Shown: positions 56,437-64,000 of the stretch, piece after piece
How the letters are laid out: each line of letters opens with the position of its first letter
How positions within the stretch are numbered: the stretch's first letter is position 1
NCBI RefSeq assembly: GCF_016907755.1
Contig: NZ_JAFBCN010000001.1
Span: forward strand, 3,782,001 to 3,846,000
DNA from: Cellulosimicrobium cellulans
GTDB lineage: Bacteria > Actinomycetota > Actinomycetes > Actinomycetales > Cellulomonadaceae
Direction: 5' to 3'
Length of the DNA: 64,000 nucleotides
The notes under the pieces: generated by a model
What the model saw: the letters and a program-made list of their open reading frames with translations, nothing else
What the model was told of the DNA's origin: nothing
The model's database searches: none
Made by a program: the position numbers and the translations under genes

Positions 56437-57747
56437 ATGGCGGACGGGCGGTTCGGGCCGCGGCTGAGCCACGACGACCTCAGCCGCGCGCTGCTCGCGC
56501 GCCAGCACCTCGACGCCCCGCGCGAGGCGTCGGTGCTGGACGAGGTGCGGCACCTCGTCGGTCTCCAGTCACAGGTGCCGTCGTCGCCGTACCCGGCGCT
56601 GTGGTCACGGCTCGCGGCGTTCGCGCCCGACGACCTGGGCTCGCTCCTCACCGACCGCGAGGTCGTGCGCGTCGGCGCGCTGCGCGGCACGGTGCACCTG
56701 GTCGCCGCGGACGACGCGATCGGGCTCGCAGCGCTGGTGCGCCCGACGCTCGCCACGTACCTGCGGGCGAAGAACCAGCACGGCACAGCCCTCGCGGACG
56801 TCGACCTCGACGACCTCGAGGAGGTCGCACGCGACCTGCTCGAGGAGCCGCTGACCTCGGTCGAGCTCGGCAGGCGGCTCGCGGTGCGGTGGCCCGACGT
56901 CGACCCCAAGCACCTCGCGTACGGGGCGCGCTGCCTGCTGCCGCTGGTCCAGGTGCCGCCGCGCGGGCTCTGGGGCGCGAACGGGCCGGGCACCACGACC
57001 ACCTGGACGATGGCGCAGGCGTGGCTGGGCCGCTCCGACCCGGTCCTCGACGCGGTCGCGCACGACACGGACCCCGCCGCCGTCCTCACGGCGCGCGTCG
57101 GGCTCGTGCGGCGCTACCTGGCGGCGTTCGGCCCGGCCTCCGTGGCCGACGCGCAGCGCTGGGCGGGGCTGACCCGGCTCAAGGCCGCGTTCGACCTGCT
57201 GCGTCCCGAGCTCGTGACGTTCACCGGACCGCACGACAAGGAGCTCCTCGACCTCCCCGACGCGCCCCGCCCGCCGGGCGACGCCCCCGTGCCGGTGGTC
57301 CTCGCGGGCGACTTCGACAACCTCGTCCTCTCCCACGACGACCGGACGCGGGTCCTCGGCGACGTCCCGGTCAAGAGCGTCGTGAGCGTCAACGGCCAGG
57401 TCGCGGCGACGGTGCTGGTCGACGGCCGCGTCGCCGGGGCGTGGACGGCGCGCCCGACAGCCACGGCCGCGCGGTCCGCCCCCACCCGGGCGACGACCGG
57501 GGCGACGTCGCCCGAGGAGCCGGCGGGTGACGTCGTGCACGTCGAGGTGCGCCCGCTGCGCGGCCCCGCGGGTGACGTGACCGGACGCGGTACGGCCGGC
57601 GGCGGAGCGGGCGCCGCCGACGTCCGCCGCTCCCCCGCGGACCGGCTCCGCGAGCCGGGCGTGCGCGACGCGGTCGTCGCGCGAGCCGAGGACTGGGTCC
57701 GGTGCGCGTGGCCGGGCGCGCGGGCGCGCGTCGTCGTGCACGACTGA
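56437..57747 (+). CDS. HTH_42 winged-helix protein, AlkZ-like
   Basis: 436 residues. Begins with a helical region then HLVGLQSQVPSSPYPALWSRL near residues 40-60, holding the QxQ motif used by the crosslink glycosylase AlkZ, and LRGTVHLVAADDA. A C-terminal part is interrupted by a disordered insert (about 355-410). May repair bulky or crosslinked DNA; activity not shown. Follows the small membrane protein gene by 7 nt. Confidence 0.78.
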   Translation: MADGRFGPRLSHDDLSRALLARQHLDAPREASVLDEVRHLVGLQSQVPSSPYPALWSRLAAFAPDDLGSLLTDREVVRVGALRGTVHLVAADDAIGLAALVRPTLATYLRAKNQHGTALADVDLDDLEEVARDLLEEPLTSVELGRRLAVRWPDVDPKHLAYGARCLLPLVQVPPRGLWGANGPGTTTTWTMAQAWLGRSDPVLDAVAHDTDPAAVLTARVGLVRRYLAAFGPASVADAQRWAGLTRLKAAFDLLRPELVTFTGPHDKELLDLPDAPRPPGDAPVPVVLAGDFDNLVLSHDDRTRVLGDVPVKSVVSVNGQVAATVLVDGRVAGAWTARPTATAARSAPTRATTGATSPEEPAGDVVHVEVRPLRGPAGDVTGRGTAGGGAGAADVRRSPADRLREPGVRDAVVARAEDWVRCAWPGARARVVVHD

Positions 57748-57812
57748 CCGGGTCTCACGAGCCCCGAGCCGGGAACCGGAGCCGGAAGCAGAGCCGGGAG
57801 CCGGGAAGAAGG

Positions 57813-58802
57813 TCAGGCCGCGACCGGGGCGACGTCGCCCGCGTGGTCGGCGGTGAGGTCGCCGGTCTCTCCGGCCGCCACGGCACGACGGCCGAGCACG
57901 ATCGTGTAGACCCAGAACCCGGCGAGCGCGATCGCGCCGATGACGATCTTGAGCCACCACGGCATGGTCGAGCCCGTGACGAAGCCCTCGATGACGCCGG
58001 AGACCGCCAGCGCGATCGCGAGCCCGATCGCGACCGTGACGAGCGCGCGTCCCTCCTGCGCGAGGGCACGCGAGCGCGGGAGCGGGCCGGGGTCGACCCA
58101 GGCCCAGAAGATCCGCAGCCCCGCGGCGCCGGCGACGAAGACCGACATGAGCTCGAGCAGGCCGTGCGGCGCGATGAGCTGGAGGAAGAGCCCCAGCTCG
58201 CCGTGCGCGGCCATCATGCCGCCGATCGAGCCCACGCCCACGGCGTTCGTGAAGAGCACGTACGCGGGGAAGATCCCCGTGATCCCCAGCCCGATGCACT
58301 GGGCCGCGATCCAGGCGTTGTTGGTCCAGACGACGGTGGCGAAGTCGAGGCCGGGGTCGTAGTACGACGCGAACGCCTCGTTCACGTAGTTCTCCTGGAC
58401 GCTCGGCGGCCCCATGGACGCGAGGCCCTCGGGCGTCGTCGCGACCCAGATCCCGGCGACGAGCGCCACGACGACGCACGCGACCGTCACGCCGACCGAC
58501 CACCACCGGATCCGGTACAGCGCGGCCGGCAGGGACACGACGAGGAACCGCACGACGTCGCGCCACGCGGGCTCGTGCGCCCCCGCGATGCGCGTGCGGG
58601 CCTTGCCCAGGAGGACGGAGAGGCGGGAGATGAGCACGGGGTCCGGCGCGACGGACCGGACGGTCGACAGGTGCGTCGCCACGGCCTGGTAGAGCCGGAC
58701 CAGCTCGTCCGCCTCGGCGCCGTCGAGCGTGCGCCGCGAGGTGAGGGTCTCCAGGCGGTCCCACTGCGCGCGGTGCACGTCGGTGAAGGCGTCGAGGTCC
58801 AC
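57813..58802 (-). CDS. Stage II sporulation protein M-like (SpoIIM) membrane protein
   Basis: 329 residues. A cytosolic helical head (1-105, VDLDAFTDVHRAQWDRLETL) and five to six spans. Family signatures ENYVNEAFASYYDPGLDF and IAPHGLLELMSVFVAGAAGL are present. The organism need not sporulate; SpoIIM genes are usual neighbours of RDD and MoxR/DUF58 genes. GTG 58802 has CAGGGT 7 nt upstream, suggesting a leaderless mRNA. Confidence 0.85.
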   Translation of the reverse strand: MDLDAFTDVHRAQWDRLETLTSRRTLDGAEADELVRLYQAVATHLSTVRSVAPDPVLISRLSVLLGKARTRIAGAHEPAWRDVVRFLVVSLPAALYRIRWWSVGVTVACVVVALVAGIWVATTPEGLASMGPPSVQENYVNEAFASYYDPGLDFATVVWTNNAWIAAQCIGLGITGIFPAYVLFTNAVGVGSIGGMMAAHGELGLFLQLIAPHGLLELMSVFVAGAAGLRIFWAWVDPGPLPRSRALAQEGRALVTVAIGLAIALAVSGVIEGFVTGSTMPWWLKIVIGAIALAGFWVYTIVLGRRAVAAGETGDLTADHAGDVAPVAA

Positions 58803-58890
58803 GACCGATACCCTGCCACACAGGGCGTGCCGCCGGTGCGCCGACCGGCGCGCGGGCACGGACCCGTGACGGAACGAGGCGAGGAGCAGC

Positions 58891-59709
58891 GTGCGGGACG
58901 GCATCCTGATCGGCGAGGGCGTGGTCCTCGACGCGCGACCGGCGTCGTTCGTCACGCGCGGCCTCGCGCTCTTCCTCGACATGCTGACGCTCTTCGTCGC
59001 GCTGTTCGCCCTGCTCTTCGCGACGTCGGGCTCGCTCGAGCTCGTCGACCCGGACTTCGCCCCGGCCATCGGGATCGCGCTCGCCGTGCTCGTCATGGTC
59101 GTCGTCCCGACGACCGTCGAGACGCTCTCGCGCGGGCGCTCGCTCGGCAAGCTGGCGCTGGGCATCCGGGTCGTGCGCGACGACGGTGGCCCGGTCCGCT
59201 TCCGGCACGCCTTCCTGCGCGCCCTGGTCGGCGTCGGCGAGATCTGGCTGACGCTCGGCTCGGTCGCGCTCGTGGCGTCGCTGACGAACGACAAGGGCAA
59301 GCGCCTCGGCGACATGGCGGCGGGGACGTACGCGATCCGGGTGCGGGGCGGGCGGCCGACGCTCGCGCCGCTCGTCATGCCGCCGTACCTCGCCGCGTGG
59401 GCGTCCCGCGCCGACATGCGCCGCCTGCCCGACGGTCTCGCGCTCGCCGCGCGGCAGTTCCTCTCCCGCGCGGGCAAGCTCCACCCGGCGTCGCGGGCCC
59501 GGCTGGGGCAGGAGCTCGCGGGGCAGGTCGAGCGGTACGTCGCGCCGGGCCCGCCGCCCGGCACGCACCCGGAGACGTTTCTCCTGGCCGTGCTCGCGGA
59601 ACGGCGGGACCGCGACTGGGCGACGGCGCAGCGCGCGCAGGCGCTCGCCGGCGAGCAGGCCGAGCTACTGCACCGGCTCCCCTACTCGATCCCCGACCCC
59701 ACGCGCTGA
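58891..59709 (+). CDS. RDD-family membrane protein
   Basis: 272 residues. RDD membrane domain (20-155) with RGLALFLDMLTLFVALFAL, SRGRSLGKLALGIRVVRDDGG and KRLGDMAAGTYAI, followed by a cytosolic helical tail of about 110 residues. GTG 58891 with GAGGAG upstream. Divergent from SpoIIM. The pair is a standard part of MoxR clusters, perhaps in transport or envelope homeostasis. Confidence 0.85.
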   Translation: MRDGILIGEGVVLDARPASFVTRGLALFLDMLTLFVALFALLFATSGSLELVDPDFAPAIGIALAVLVMVVVPTTVETLSRGRSLGKLALGIRVVRDDGGPVRFRHAFLRALVGVGEIWLTLGSVALVASLTNDKGKRLGDMAAGTYAIRVRGGRPTLAPLVMPPYLAAWASRADMRRLPDGLALAARQFLSRAGKLHPASRARLGQELAGQVERYVAPGPPPGTHPETFLLAVLAERRDRDWATAQRAQALAGEQAELLHRLPYSIPDPTR

Positions 59710-59732
59710 CGCGACGACACCTGTCCGCCGCT

Positions 59733-59778
59733 CCTGTCAGCGGTTCGTCGCGCTCGAGCGCGTGCTGCTGCTGACAGG
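59733..59778. repeat. Palindromic element, copy 1
   Basis: Outer arms CCTGTCAGC (59733-59741) and GCTGACAGG (59770-59778) enclose the palindrome CGCGCTCGAGCGCG. It lies between convergent genes and also encodes the last residues and stop codon of the acyltransferase. A close copy is at 61281-61328, with the same length. Confidence 0.75.
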
Positions 59779-61131
59779 TCGCGCGGGACGGGCGTCCTCG
59801 AAGCGGCCCACCAGGCGGGAGATGCCCAGGAGCACGAGCGCGAACGCACCGAACCAGACCGGGCGGCTCGCCCACCAGTCGGCGCTGCCCGGCGCCGGGA
59901 GCTGCTGGTCGAGCACCACGAGCACGATCCCGACGACGACGATCATCGCCGTGAGGTGCCACAGGTAGACGGTCATGGACCGTCGGGCGATCGCCGCGAC
60001 GACGGTCCGGCCGCGGCCGTCCGCCCAGCGCACGAGCGGCCCCCGGGCGGCGAGCGCGAGCGCGACGAGAGCGACCGCGTGCAGGACGACCGGCGCCGTC
60101 GGCGGCCCGAGGTTCGACATCGCGTCCCCCGGCATGCCGATGAGCGACACCGGGTACGGTCCGACGGCGACGAGCAGGGCCGCGAGCGTCGCCGCGGCGA
60201 GCCCGACGCCCACGAGCACGACCGGCCGTGGCAGGACGGCGACCGGCACCACGCGTCCCCGGCGCACGACGCGCGTCCCGGAGCGCGCGTCGGCGTACAG
60301 GAGCCCGATGGCGTACGGCACGGCCCACACGAGCACGACGTCGACGAGCGCGAGGCGCTCCGCACCGGCGCCGAAGCGGAGCGCCTCGACCGCGAGCGGT
60401 GCGGCGACCAGCGCGCCGACGGTCCACCAGCCCGCGGCGTGCAGCGCGCGCCGCAGGAGCGGCGTGAGCACGACGAGGCCGAGGTACACCGCGAGGAACC
60501 ACAGGAGCTGCGGCGCGAGCGTCGCGAGCGAGCGCACGGCGTCCCCGGGCAGTCCCGCCGCGAGCAGCACGCCGATCGCGACGACCCACGCCCCGACGAA
60601 CACCCCGACGGGCCGCAGCAGCCGGGGGACGCGCCGACCGGCGAGCCGCGCCCCGGCCGCGAGGTCGGCCAGGGCGCTCGGGCGGGCCACCACCCGCCTG
60701 GCGCCCGCGAGCCCGGGCGAGCGACCGCCGTCGGGCCCGCGCTGCAGCCCGTACGCGGCCGAGGCCCCGGCGGCGAAGAACAGGAGCGCGAGGACCTGCA
60801 GCAGCCAGGTGACGGTCCAGCCCGCGCCGTGCGCGAGGGCGTTGCCGATGCGCAGGTGCTCGCCGTCCCACGTCGCGTCCGCCATGAGCCAGTGCACCGT
60901 GAGGACGCTGAGCGTCGCGAGGGCCCGCACGGCGTCGACGAACACGTCGCGGCGAGGCCGGCGCGCCCCGTCCTCCACGGGGAGCGGGGCGGTGCCGGGC
61001 GTCCGCGCGGTGCCTGACGGCGGTCGGTACCGGCGGGCGTGCGGCCCGCCCGGGGACGCCGGTCGGGCGGGCGCGGGGCGTGCGCGGGACGGCGCGCGGG
61101 TCGGGGACGGCGGCGGCGACAGGACGGCCAC
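59737..61131 (-). CDS. Acyltransferase-3 family membrane protein
   Basis: 464 residues. A Pro/Ala/Arg-rich lead of about 65, then FVDAVRALATLSVLTVHWLM with the RxxA and His signature of OafA/OatA-type acyltransferases, about ten spans, and MTVYLWHLTAM near the end. Such enzymes acylate sugars in the envelope. GTG 61131 with GGAG 6 nt upstream was preferred to TTG 61143. The C-terminal residues SSSTRSSATNR come from the palindromic element. Confidence 0.8.
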   Translation of the reverse strand: MAVLSPPPSPTRAPSRARPAPARPASPGGPHARRYRPPSGTARTPGTAPLPVEDGARRPRRDVFVDAVRALATLSVLTVHWLMADATWDGEHLRIGNALAHGAGWTVTWLLQVLALLFFAAGASAAYGLQRGPDGGRSPGLAGARRVVARPSALADLAAGARLAGRRVPRLLRPVGVFVGAWVVAIGVLLAAGLPGDAVRSLATLAPQLLWFLAVYLGLVVLTPLLRRALHAAGWWTVGALVAAPLAVEALRFGAGAERLALVDVVLVWAVPYAIGLLYADARSGTRVVRRGRVVPVAVLPRPVVLVGVGLAAATLAALLVAVGPYPVSLIGMPGDAMSNLGPPTAPVVLHAVALVALALAARGPLVRWADGRGRTVVAAIARRSMTVYLWHLTAMIVVVGIVLVVLDQQLPAPGSADWWASRPVWFGAFALVLLGISRLVGRFEDARPARPVSSSTRSSATNR

Positions 61132-61280
61132 GGGATGCTCCAAGGTCGGCGTGCCCGGGAGGATCCCCGGTGCTCACCAGTCTCGAAACATCCTGTTCGT
61201 CCCGGTACGGGACGGTCCCCCGACCTCGCCGCGGCGGACCACCGCCGCGCACGGGGGTTGTCCCCCGGCCGGTCCCGACG
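61132..61280 (-). promoter_or_regulatory. Upstream region of the acyltransferase gene
   Basis: Contains the palindrome GTCCCG-GTA-CGGGAC (61199-61213) and a GAGACT -10-like word near 61178-61183 (minus strand). Regulator unknown. Confidence 0.35.
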
Positions 61281-61328
61281 ACCTGTCAGCAGCTCGTCGC
61301 GCTCGGGCGCGAGCACGTGCTGACAGGT
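61281..61328. repeat. Palindromic element, copy 2
   Basis: Arms ACCTGTCAGC (61281-61290) and GCTGACAGGT (61319-61328) enclose a GCTCG...CGAGC stem. It aligns with copy 1 over 47 nt without gaps and with few differences. Located just past the response-regulator stop, where it may also end transcription. Confidence 0.75.
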
Positions 61329-61342
61329 GGAGGGACGGTCGG

Positions 61343-62002
61343 CTACACCTTGAGGTAGCGCAGCACGGCGAGCACGCGCCGGTGGTCGCCCGCGTCCTGG
61401 GGCAGGCCGAGCTTGCCGAAGATCGACGTGACGTTCTTCTCGACCGCGCCGTAGGAGAGGAACAGCGCCTCCGCGATGGCGGAGTTCGACCGCCCCTGCG
61501 CCATGAGCTCCAGGACCTCGGTCTCGCGCGGCGTGAGGCGCGCCAGCCCGTCGTCGGACCGCGAGGCGCCCATGAGCTGGCTCACGACCTCGGGGTCGAG
61601 CACGGTCTGCCCGGCCGCGATGCGCGTGAGCGCGTCGACGAACTCGCCGACGTCCGCGACACGGTCCTTGAGCAGGTACCCGACGCCGCGCGCGCCGCCC
61701 GTGAGCAGCTCGCTCGCGAACCGCGTCTCGACGTACTGGGAGAACAGCAGCACCCCGAGGTCGGGGTGCGCGGCGCGCAGCGCGAGCGCGGCGCGCAGCC
61801 CCTCGTCGGTGAACGTCGGAGGCATGCGGATGTCGACGACCGCGACGTCGGGCAGGGCGTCCTCGGCCGCGAGCCGGGCCACCCGCGCGACGAGCTCGTC
61901 GCCGTCCGCGACCGCGGCCACGACCTCGTGGCCGCGGCGCGTGACGAGCGCGACGAGCCCGTCGCGCAGGATGGCGGAGTCCTCGGCGATGACGAGCCGC
62001 AT
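61343..62002 (-). CDS. LuxR/NarL-family response regulator
   Basis: 219 residues. Receiver (1-125) with E7-D8 and phospho-acceptor D57 in VAVVDIRMPP, KDRVAD for the conserved Lys, and a LuxR helix-turn-helix (LTPRETEVLELMAQGRSNSAI, in part; VEKNVTSIFGKLGL). ATG 62002 with AAGGA upstream; the frame is open to 62116. It follows its kinase gene by about 115 nt. Confidence 0.9.
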   Translation of the reverse strand: MRLVIAEDSAILRDGLVALVTRRGHEVVAAVADGDELVARVARLAAEDALPDVAVVDIRMPPTFTDEGLRAALALRAAHPDLGVLLFSQYVETRFASELLTGGARGVGYLLKDRVADVGEFVDALTRIAAGQTVLDPEVVSQLMGASRSDDGLARLTPRETEVLELMAQGRSNSAIAEALFLSYGAVEKNVTSIFGKLGLPQDAGDHRRVLAVLRYLKV

Positions 62003-62117
62003 GGTGTCCTTCCGGTCGGGCGGGCCGTGCGACGGCCCCGGCGGGCGGGATGCCCCGGGGACATCGTGCCCGACGCCGTCCGCGCGTCCCCGCAGGACAC
62101 GGTCGTCCGTGCGCACG

Positions 62118-63638
62118 TCAGACCCGCACGGGCAGGAGGACCGTGACGACCGTCGGGCCGCCGACCGGGCTCGTGAGCTCGAACGTGCCGTCCACGGAGC
62201 GCACGCGCTCCGCGAGGCCCGCGAGGCCGGACCGCTGGCCGTCGGACCCGGGCTGCACGACGCGCGCGCCGCCCTGGCCGTCGTCGCGCACCCGCAGGCG
62301 CAGCCGCGCGCCGCGCCCGCTCCCCTGCCGCTCGACGAGCACGTACGCGCCCGTGGCGCGCGCGTGCTTGACCGCGTTGGTCACGAGCTCGGCGACGCAG
62401 AAGTACGCGATCGACTCCACGGCCGGCGCGAGCCTGCCCGACGCCTCGACGGCCGGGTCGACGTCGACCGTGACCGGGAGCGGCGAGCGCGCCGCGAGCG
62501 TCTCCAGCGCGACGGCGAGCCCGTTGTCGAGCGCCGGCGGGTGGATGCCGCGCGCGAGCTCGCGGAGCTCGACGAGCGCCTCCTTGGTCGACGAGTGCGC
62601 GAGGTCGACGAGCTCGAGCGCGTCGTCGCGGTCGCCCCCCGCGGCGAGCTGCTCCTTGGCCTCGCCGAGCTGCATCGCGACGGCGACCAGGCGGGCCTGC
62701 GTGCCGTCGTGCAGGTCGCGCTCGATGCGCCGCAGCTTCGCGTCGGCGTCCTCGACGGTGCGGCCGCGCGACTCCTCGAGGTCGGCGACGCGCAGGCTCG
62801 AGAGGGTCGGCCCGAGCAGCGCCACGGTGAGGGCGCGGAAGAGCTGCGCGAATCCTCGCGTGATCTGCGCCCAGAGCCAGAGGAAGAGCAGGCCGACGAC
62901 GACGAGGCCGAGCTGCCGCACCGGGGTGTCGACGAACCAGTCCGTGCCGAACGACGCGCCGCGGTGCCACGACCCGTCGCTCGCCTGCTGGAGGGGGAGC
63001 CAGCGCGACCAGATCCAGTGCGTCATCCCGCCCAGCCCCACGGCGAGGAACACCGTGCTCACGACGAACGACACGATCGCGAGGGGGAACGTGACGAGGA
63101 GGAAGAGCACGGCCCGCCAGCCCGTCCCGTCACCGATGCCGCTCCACAGGGTGCTCCAGAACCCGCGCCGCCGGACGTACGGCGCGGGGGCGGCGACGTC
63201 GATGCCGAGCGCCGAGCGCGCCAGGGACCGGTACATCGAGCCCCAGCCCCGCCCGCCGACCACGACCCACCCCGCGACCACGAGGCCGATGACCGGCACC
63301 AGCATCGCCACGAGGAAGACCACCGCGAACAGCCCGTAGGTGAACGCGAACGGAGCGAGGAGGATCGCGAGCCACAGGTATCCGTACGCGCGCCACGTCT
63401 GCCGGTGGAACGGCGCACGCGCGAACGCCACGCGCTCGCGGTGGTCGACGTACCGTGGGTCGGGCTGCGTGCCGGCGAACGACGTCGCGTCCGCGGCCGC
63501 CGTGGGCGTCGCCGTGACGCCCGTCGCGGGTGCGGTCGGTGCCGCCAGAGGTGCCCGCGCAGGTCCGGGCGTCGGGGTGCCCGACGTCGGGTCGTCCGCG
63601 GGCACGACGCTCGGCTGGTCAGGGGTCACGGCAGTCAT
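62118..63638 (-). CDS. DesK/NarL-type sensor histidine kinase with multi-span sensor domain
   Basis: 506 residues. A Pro/Ala/Thr-rich lead (1-65), then a 'Sensor' type membrane domain with four or more spans (84-260), HisKA_3 with H310 in IERDLHDGTQARL, and HATPase with ELVTNAVKHA and GQRSGLAGLAERV. Likely detects membrane or cell-wall stress with the LuxR partner. ATG 63638 has GAGACT 6 nt upstream and no Shine-Dalgarno, so it is probably leaderless. Confidence 0.88.
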   Translation of the reverse strand: MTAVTPDQPSVVPADDPTSGTPTPGPARAPLAAPTAPATGVTATPTAAADATSFAGTQPDPRYVDHRERVAFARAPFHRQTWRAYGYLWLAILLAPFAFTYGLFAVVFLVAMLVPVIGLVVAGWVVVGGRGWGSMYRSLARSALGIDVAAPAPYVRRRGFWSTLWSGIGDGTGWRAVLFLLVTFPLAIVSFVVSTVFLAVGLGGMTHWIWSRWLPLQQASDGSWHRGASFGTDWFVDTPVRQLGLVVVGLLFLWLWAQITRGFAQLFRALTVALLGPTLSSLRVADLEESRGRTVEDADAKLRRIERDLHDGTQARLVAVAMQLGEAKEQLAAGGDRDDALELVDLAHSSTKEALVELRELARGIHPPALDNGLAVALETLAARSPLPVTVDVDPAVEASGRLAPAVESIAYFCVAELVTNAVKHARATGAYVLVERQGSGRGARLRLRVRDDGQGGARVVQPGSDGQRSGLAGLAERVRSVDGTFELTSPVGGPTVVTVLLPVRV

Positions 63639-63759
63639 GGTGCCAGTCTCGGCGACCCGAGGTCACGGCGACAGGGAGGCGTCCGCCCGACCGGGGTGGG
63701 GACAACCCCCGTGTCACGCCGTCGGAGCGGCCACCGGCGCGGTCGGCCCGGGGCGCGCG

Positions 63760-64000
63760 TCAGTGCAGCAGGTACTTGACGGCGATGACGATGCCGCCGA
63801 ACGCTGCCGCCAGCGCGGTCTCCCCGACGAGTCGTGCACCCCGCGCCCCCGCGCGGAACGCCGCGAGGAAGCCGACGACGCCCAGCAGCACGACGGTGAA
63901 CCACACCGCGACGAGAGCGGCGGCCTCCGCGTCGCGCCCGAAGGCGTAGGCGATCAGGTAGACCGCGATCCCGGGAACCGCACCGAGCAACACCCCGACG
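63760..64000 (-). CDS. C-terminal part of a membrane protein (start beyond window)
   Basis: At least 79 codons open to the window edge. It has three spans (GAVPGIAVYLIAYAFG, ALVAVWFTVVLLGVVGFLAAF, ALAAAFGGIVIAVKYLL). The layout resembles the end of VIT1/CCC1-type iron/manganese transporters, but this is only by eye; a GTG at 63993 could also start a 77-residue protein. Confidence 0.5.
   Translation of the reverse strand, partial: VGVLLGAVPGIAVYLIAYAFGRDAEAAALVAVWFTVVLLGVVGFLAAFRAGARGARLVGETALAAAFGGIVIAVKYLLH

Noticed and set aside
57757-57812. Purine-rich GAGCCGGGA-type direct repeats between HTH_42 and SpoIIM genes
   Set aside because: Irregular units without constant spacing; looks like slippage in a convergent gap rather than an element.

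Overview
The window reads as chromosomal DNA of a very GC-rich actinobacterium, most likely order Micrococcales near Cellulosimicrobium, Isoptericola or Cellulomonas. This placement is an inference from gene content: a fused 2-oxoglutarate decarboxylase/dehydrogenase (kgd), SigR with a zinc anti-sigma factor of the mycothiol type, MtrA-MtrB-LpqB, the 24-residue ribosomal protein bL37, and an Rv3235-family gene beside secA. No phage, insertion sequence, CRISPR array or rRNA was seen. The long open frames antisense to genes are high-GC shadows.

Layout. 1-7484: an iron-controlled heme-uptake locus on the minus strand (HtaA-type surface proteins, hmuV, hmuU, hmuT) behind two abutting DtxR/IdeR-like boxes. 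7565-10704: lysA and argS, divergent from tRNA-Arg(CCG). 11035-17841: a CYTH protein, a small unknown, an M15 peptidase, a pair of CNNM/HlyC membrane proteins and an OmpR-type two-component system. 18193-24935: kgd, an aldo/keto reductase, an aldose epimerase and a degenerate SGNH protein. 25008-28846: two DUF4097 proteins with a PadR regulator and its probable operators, bL37, and sigR-rsrA. 29089-33839: ferritin, a DoxX-like protein, aroA-rsgA and hisN. 33848-37422: an orphan SAF (CpaB-like)/CpaE-like pair with DUF6912, a BldC-sized HTH protein and an unknown. 37590-42423: a LysM protein, an Rv3235-family protein and secA. 42664-45746: a YcaQ/AlkX-like protein, hpf and comF. 45884-50162: lpqB, mtrB and mtrA. 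50360-59709: a membrane/MoxR cluster (GPDPase_memb-like, DUF4129, DUF4350, MoxR, DUF58), a small membrane protein, a second HTH_42 glycosylase-like protein, SpoIIM and RDD. 59737-64000: an acyltransferase flanked by two copies of a palindromic element, a LuxR-type two-component system and the end of a membrane protein.

How the parts work together. The hmu genes form one coupled operon with 4-nt ATGA or GTGA overlaps, as do mtrA-mtrB-lpqB and the first four genes of the MoxR cluster. More than a dozen genes have a -10 hexamer of the form TANNNT (or a near relative) only 6-8 nt before the start codon and no Shine-Dalgarno sequence, so they are probably leaderless. Others, such as the aldo/keto reductase, DUF4097, hpf, bL37 and lpqB genes, keep clear GGAGG-type sites. 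Most operons end in long GC-rich hairpins without obvious T-tracts.

Least explained: the palindromic element that encodes the end of the acyltransferase, the PadR/DUF4097 switch with AT-rich GATATATC sites, three 10-bp tandem repeats under the LysM promoter near a BldC-like gene, the orphan CpaB/CpaE-like operon, and a gene of unknown function inside the heme operon.
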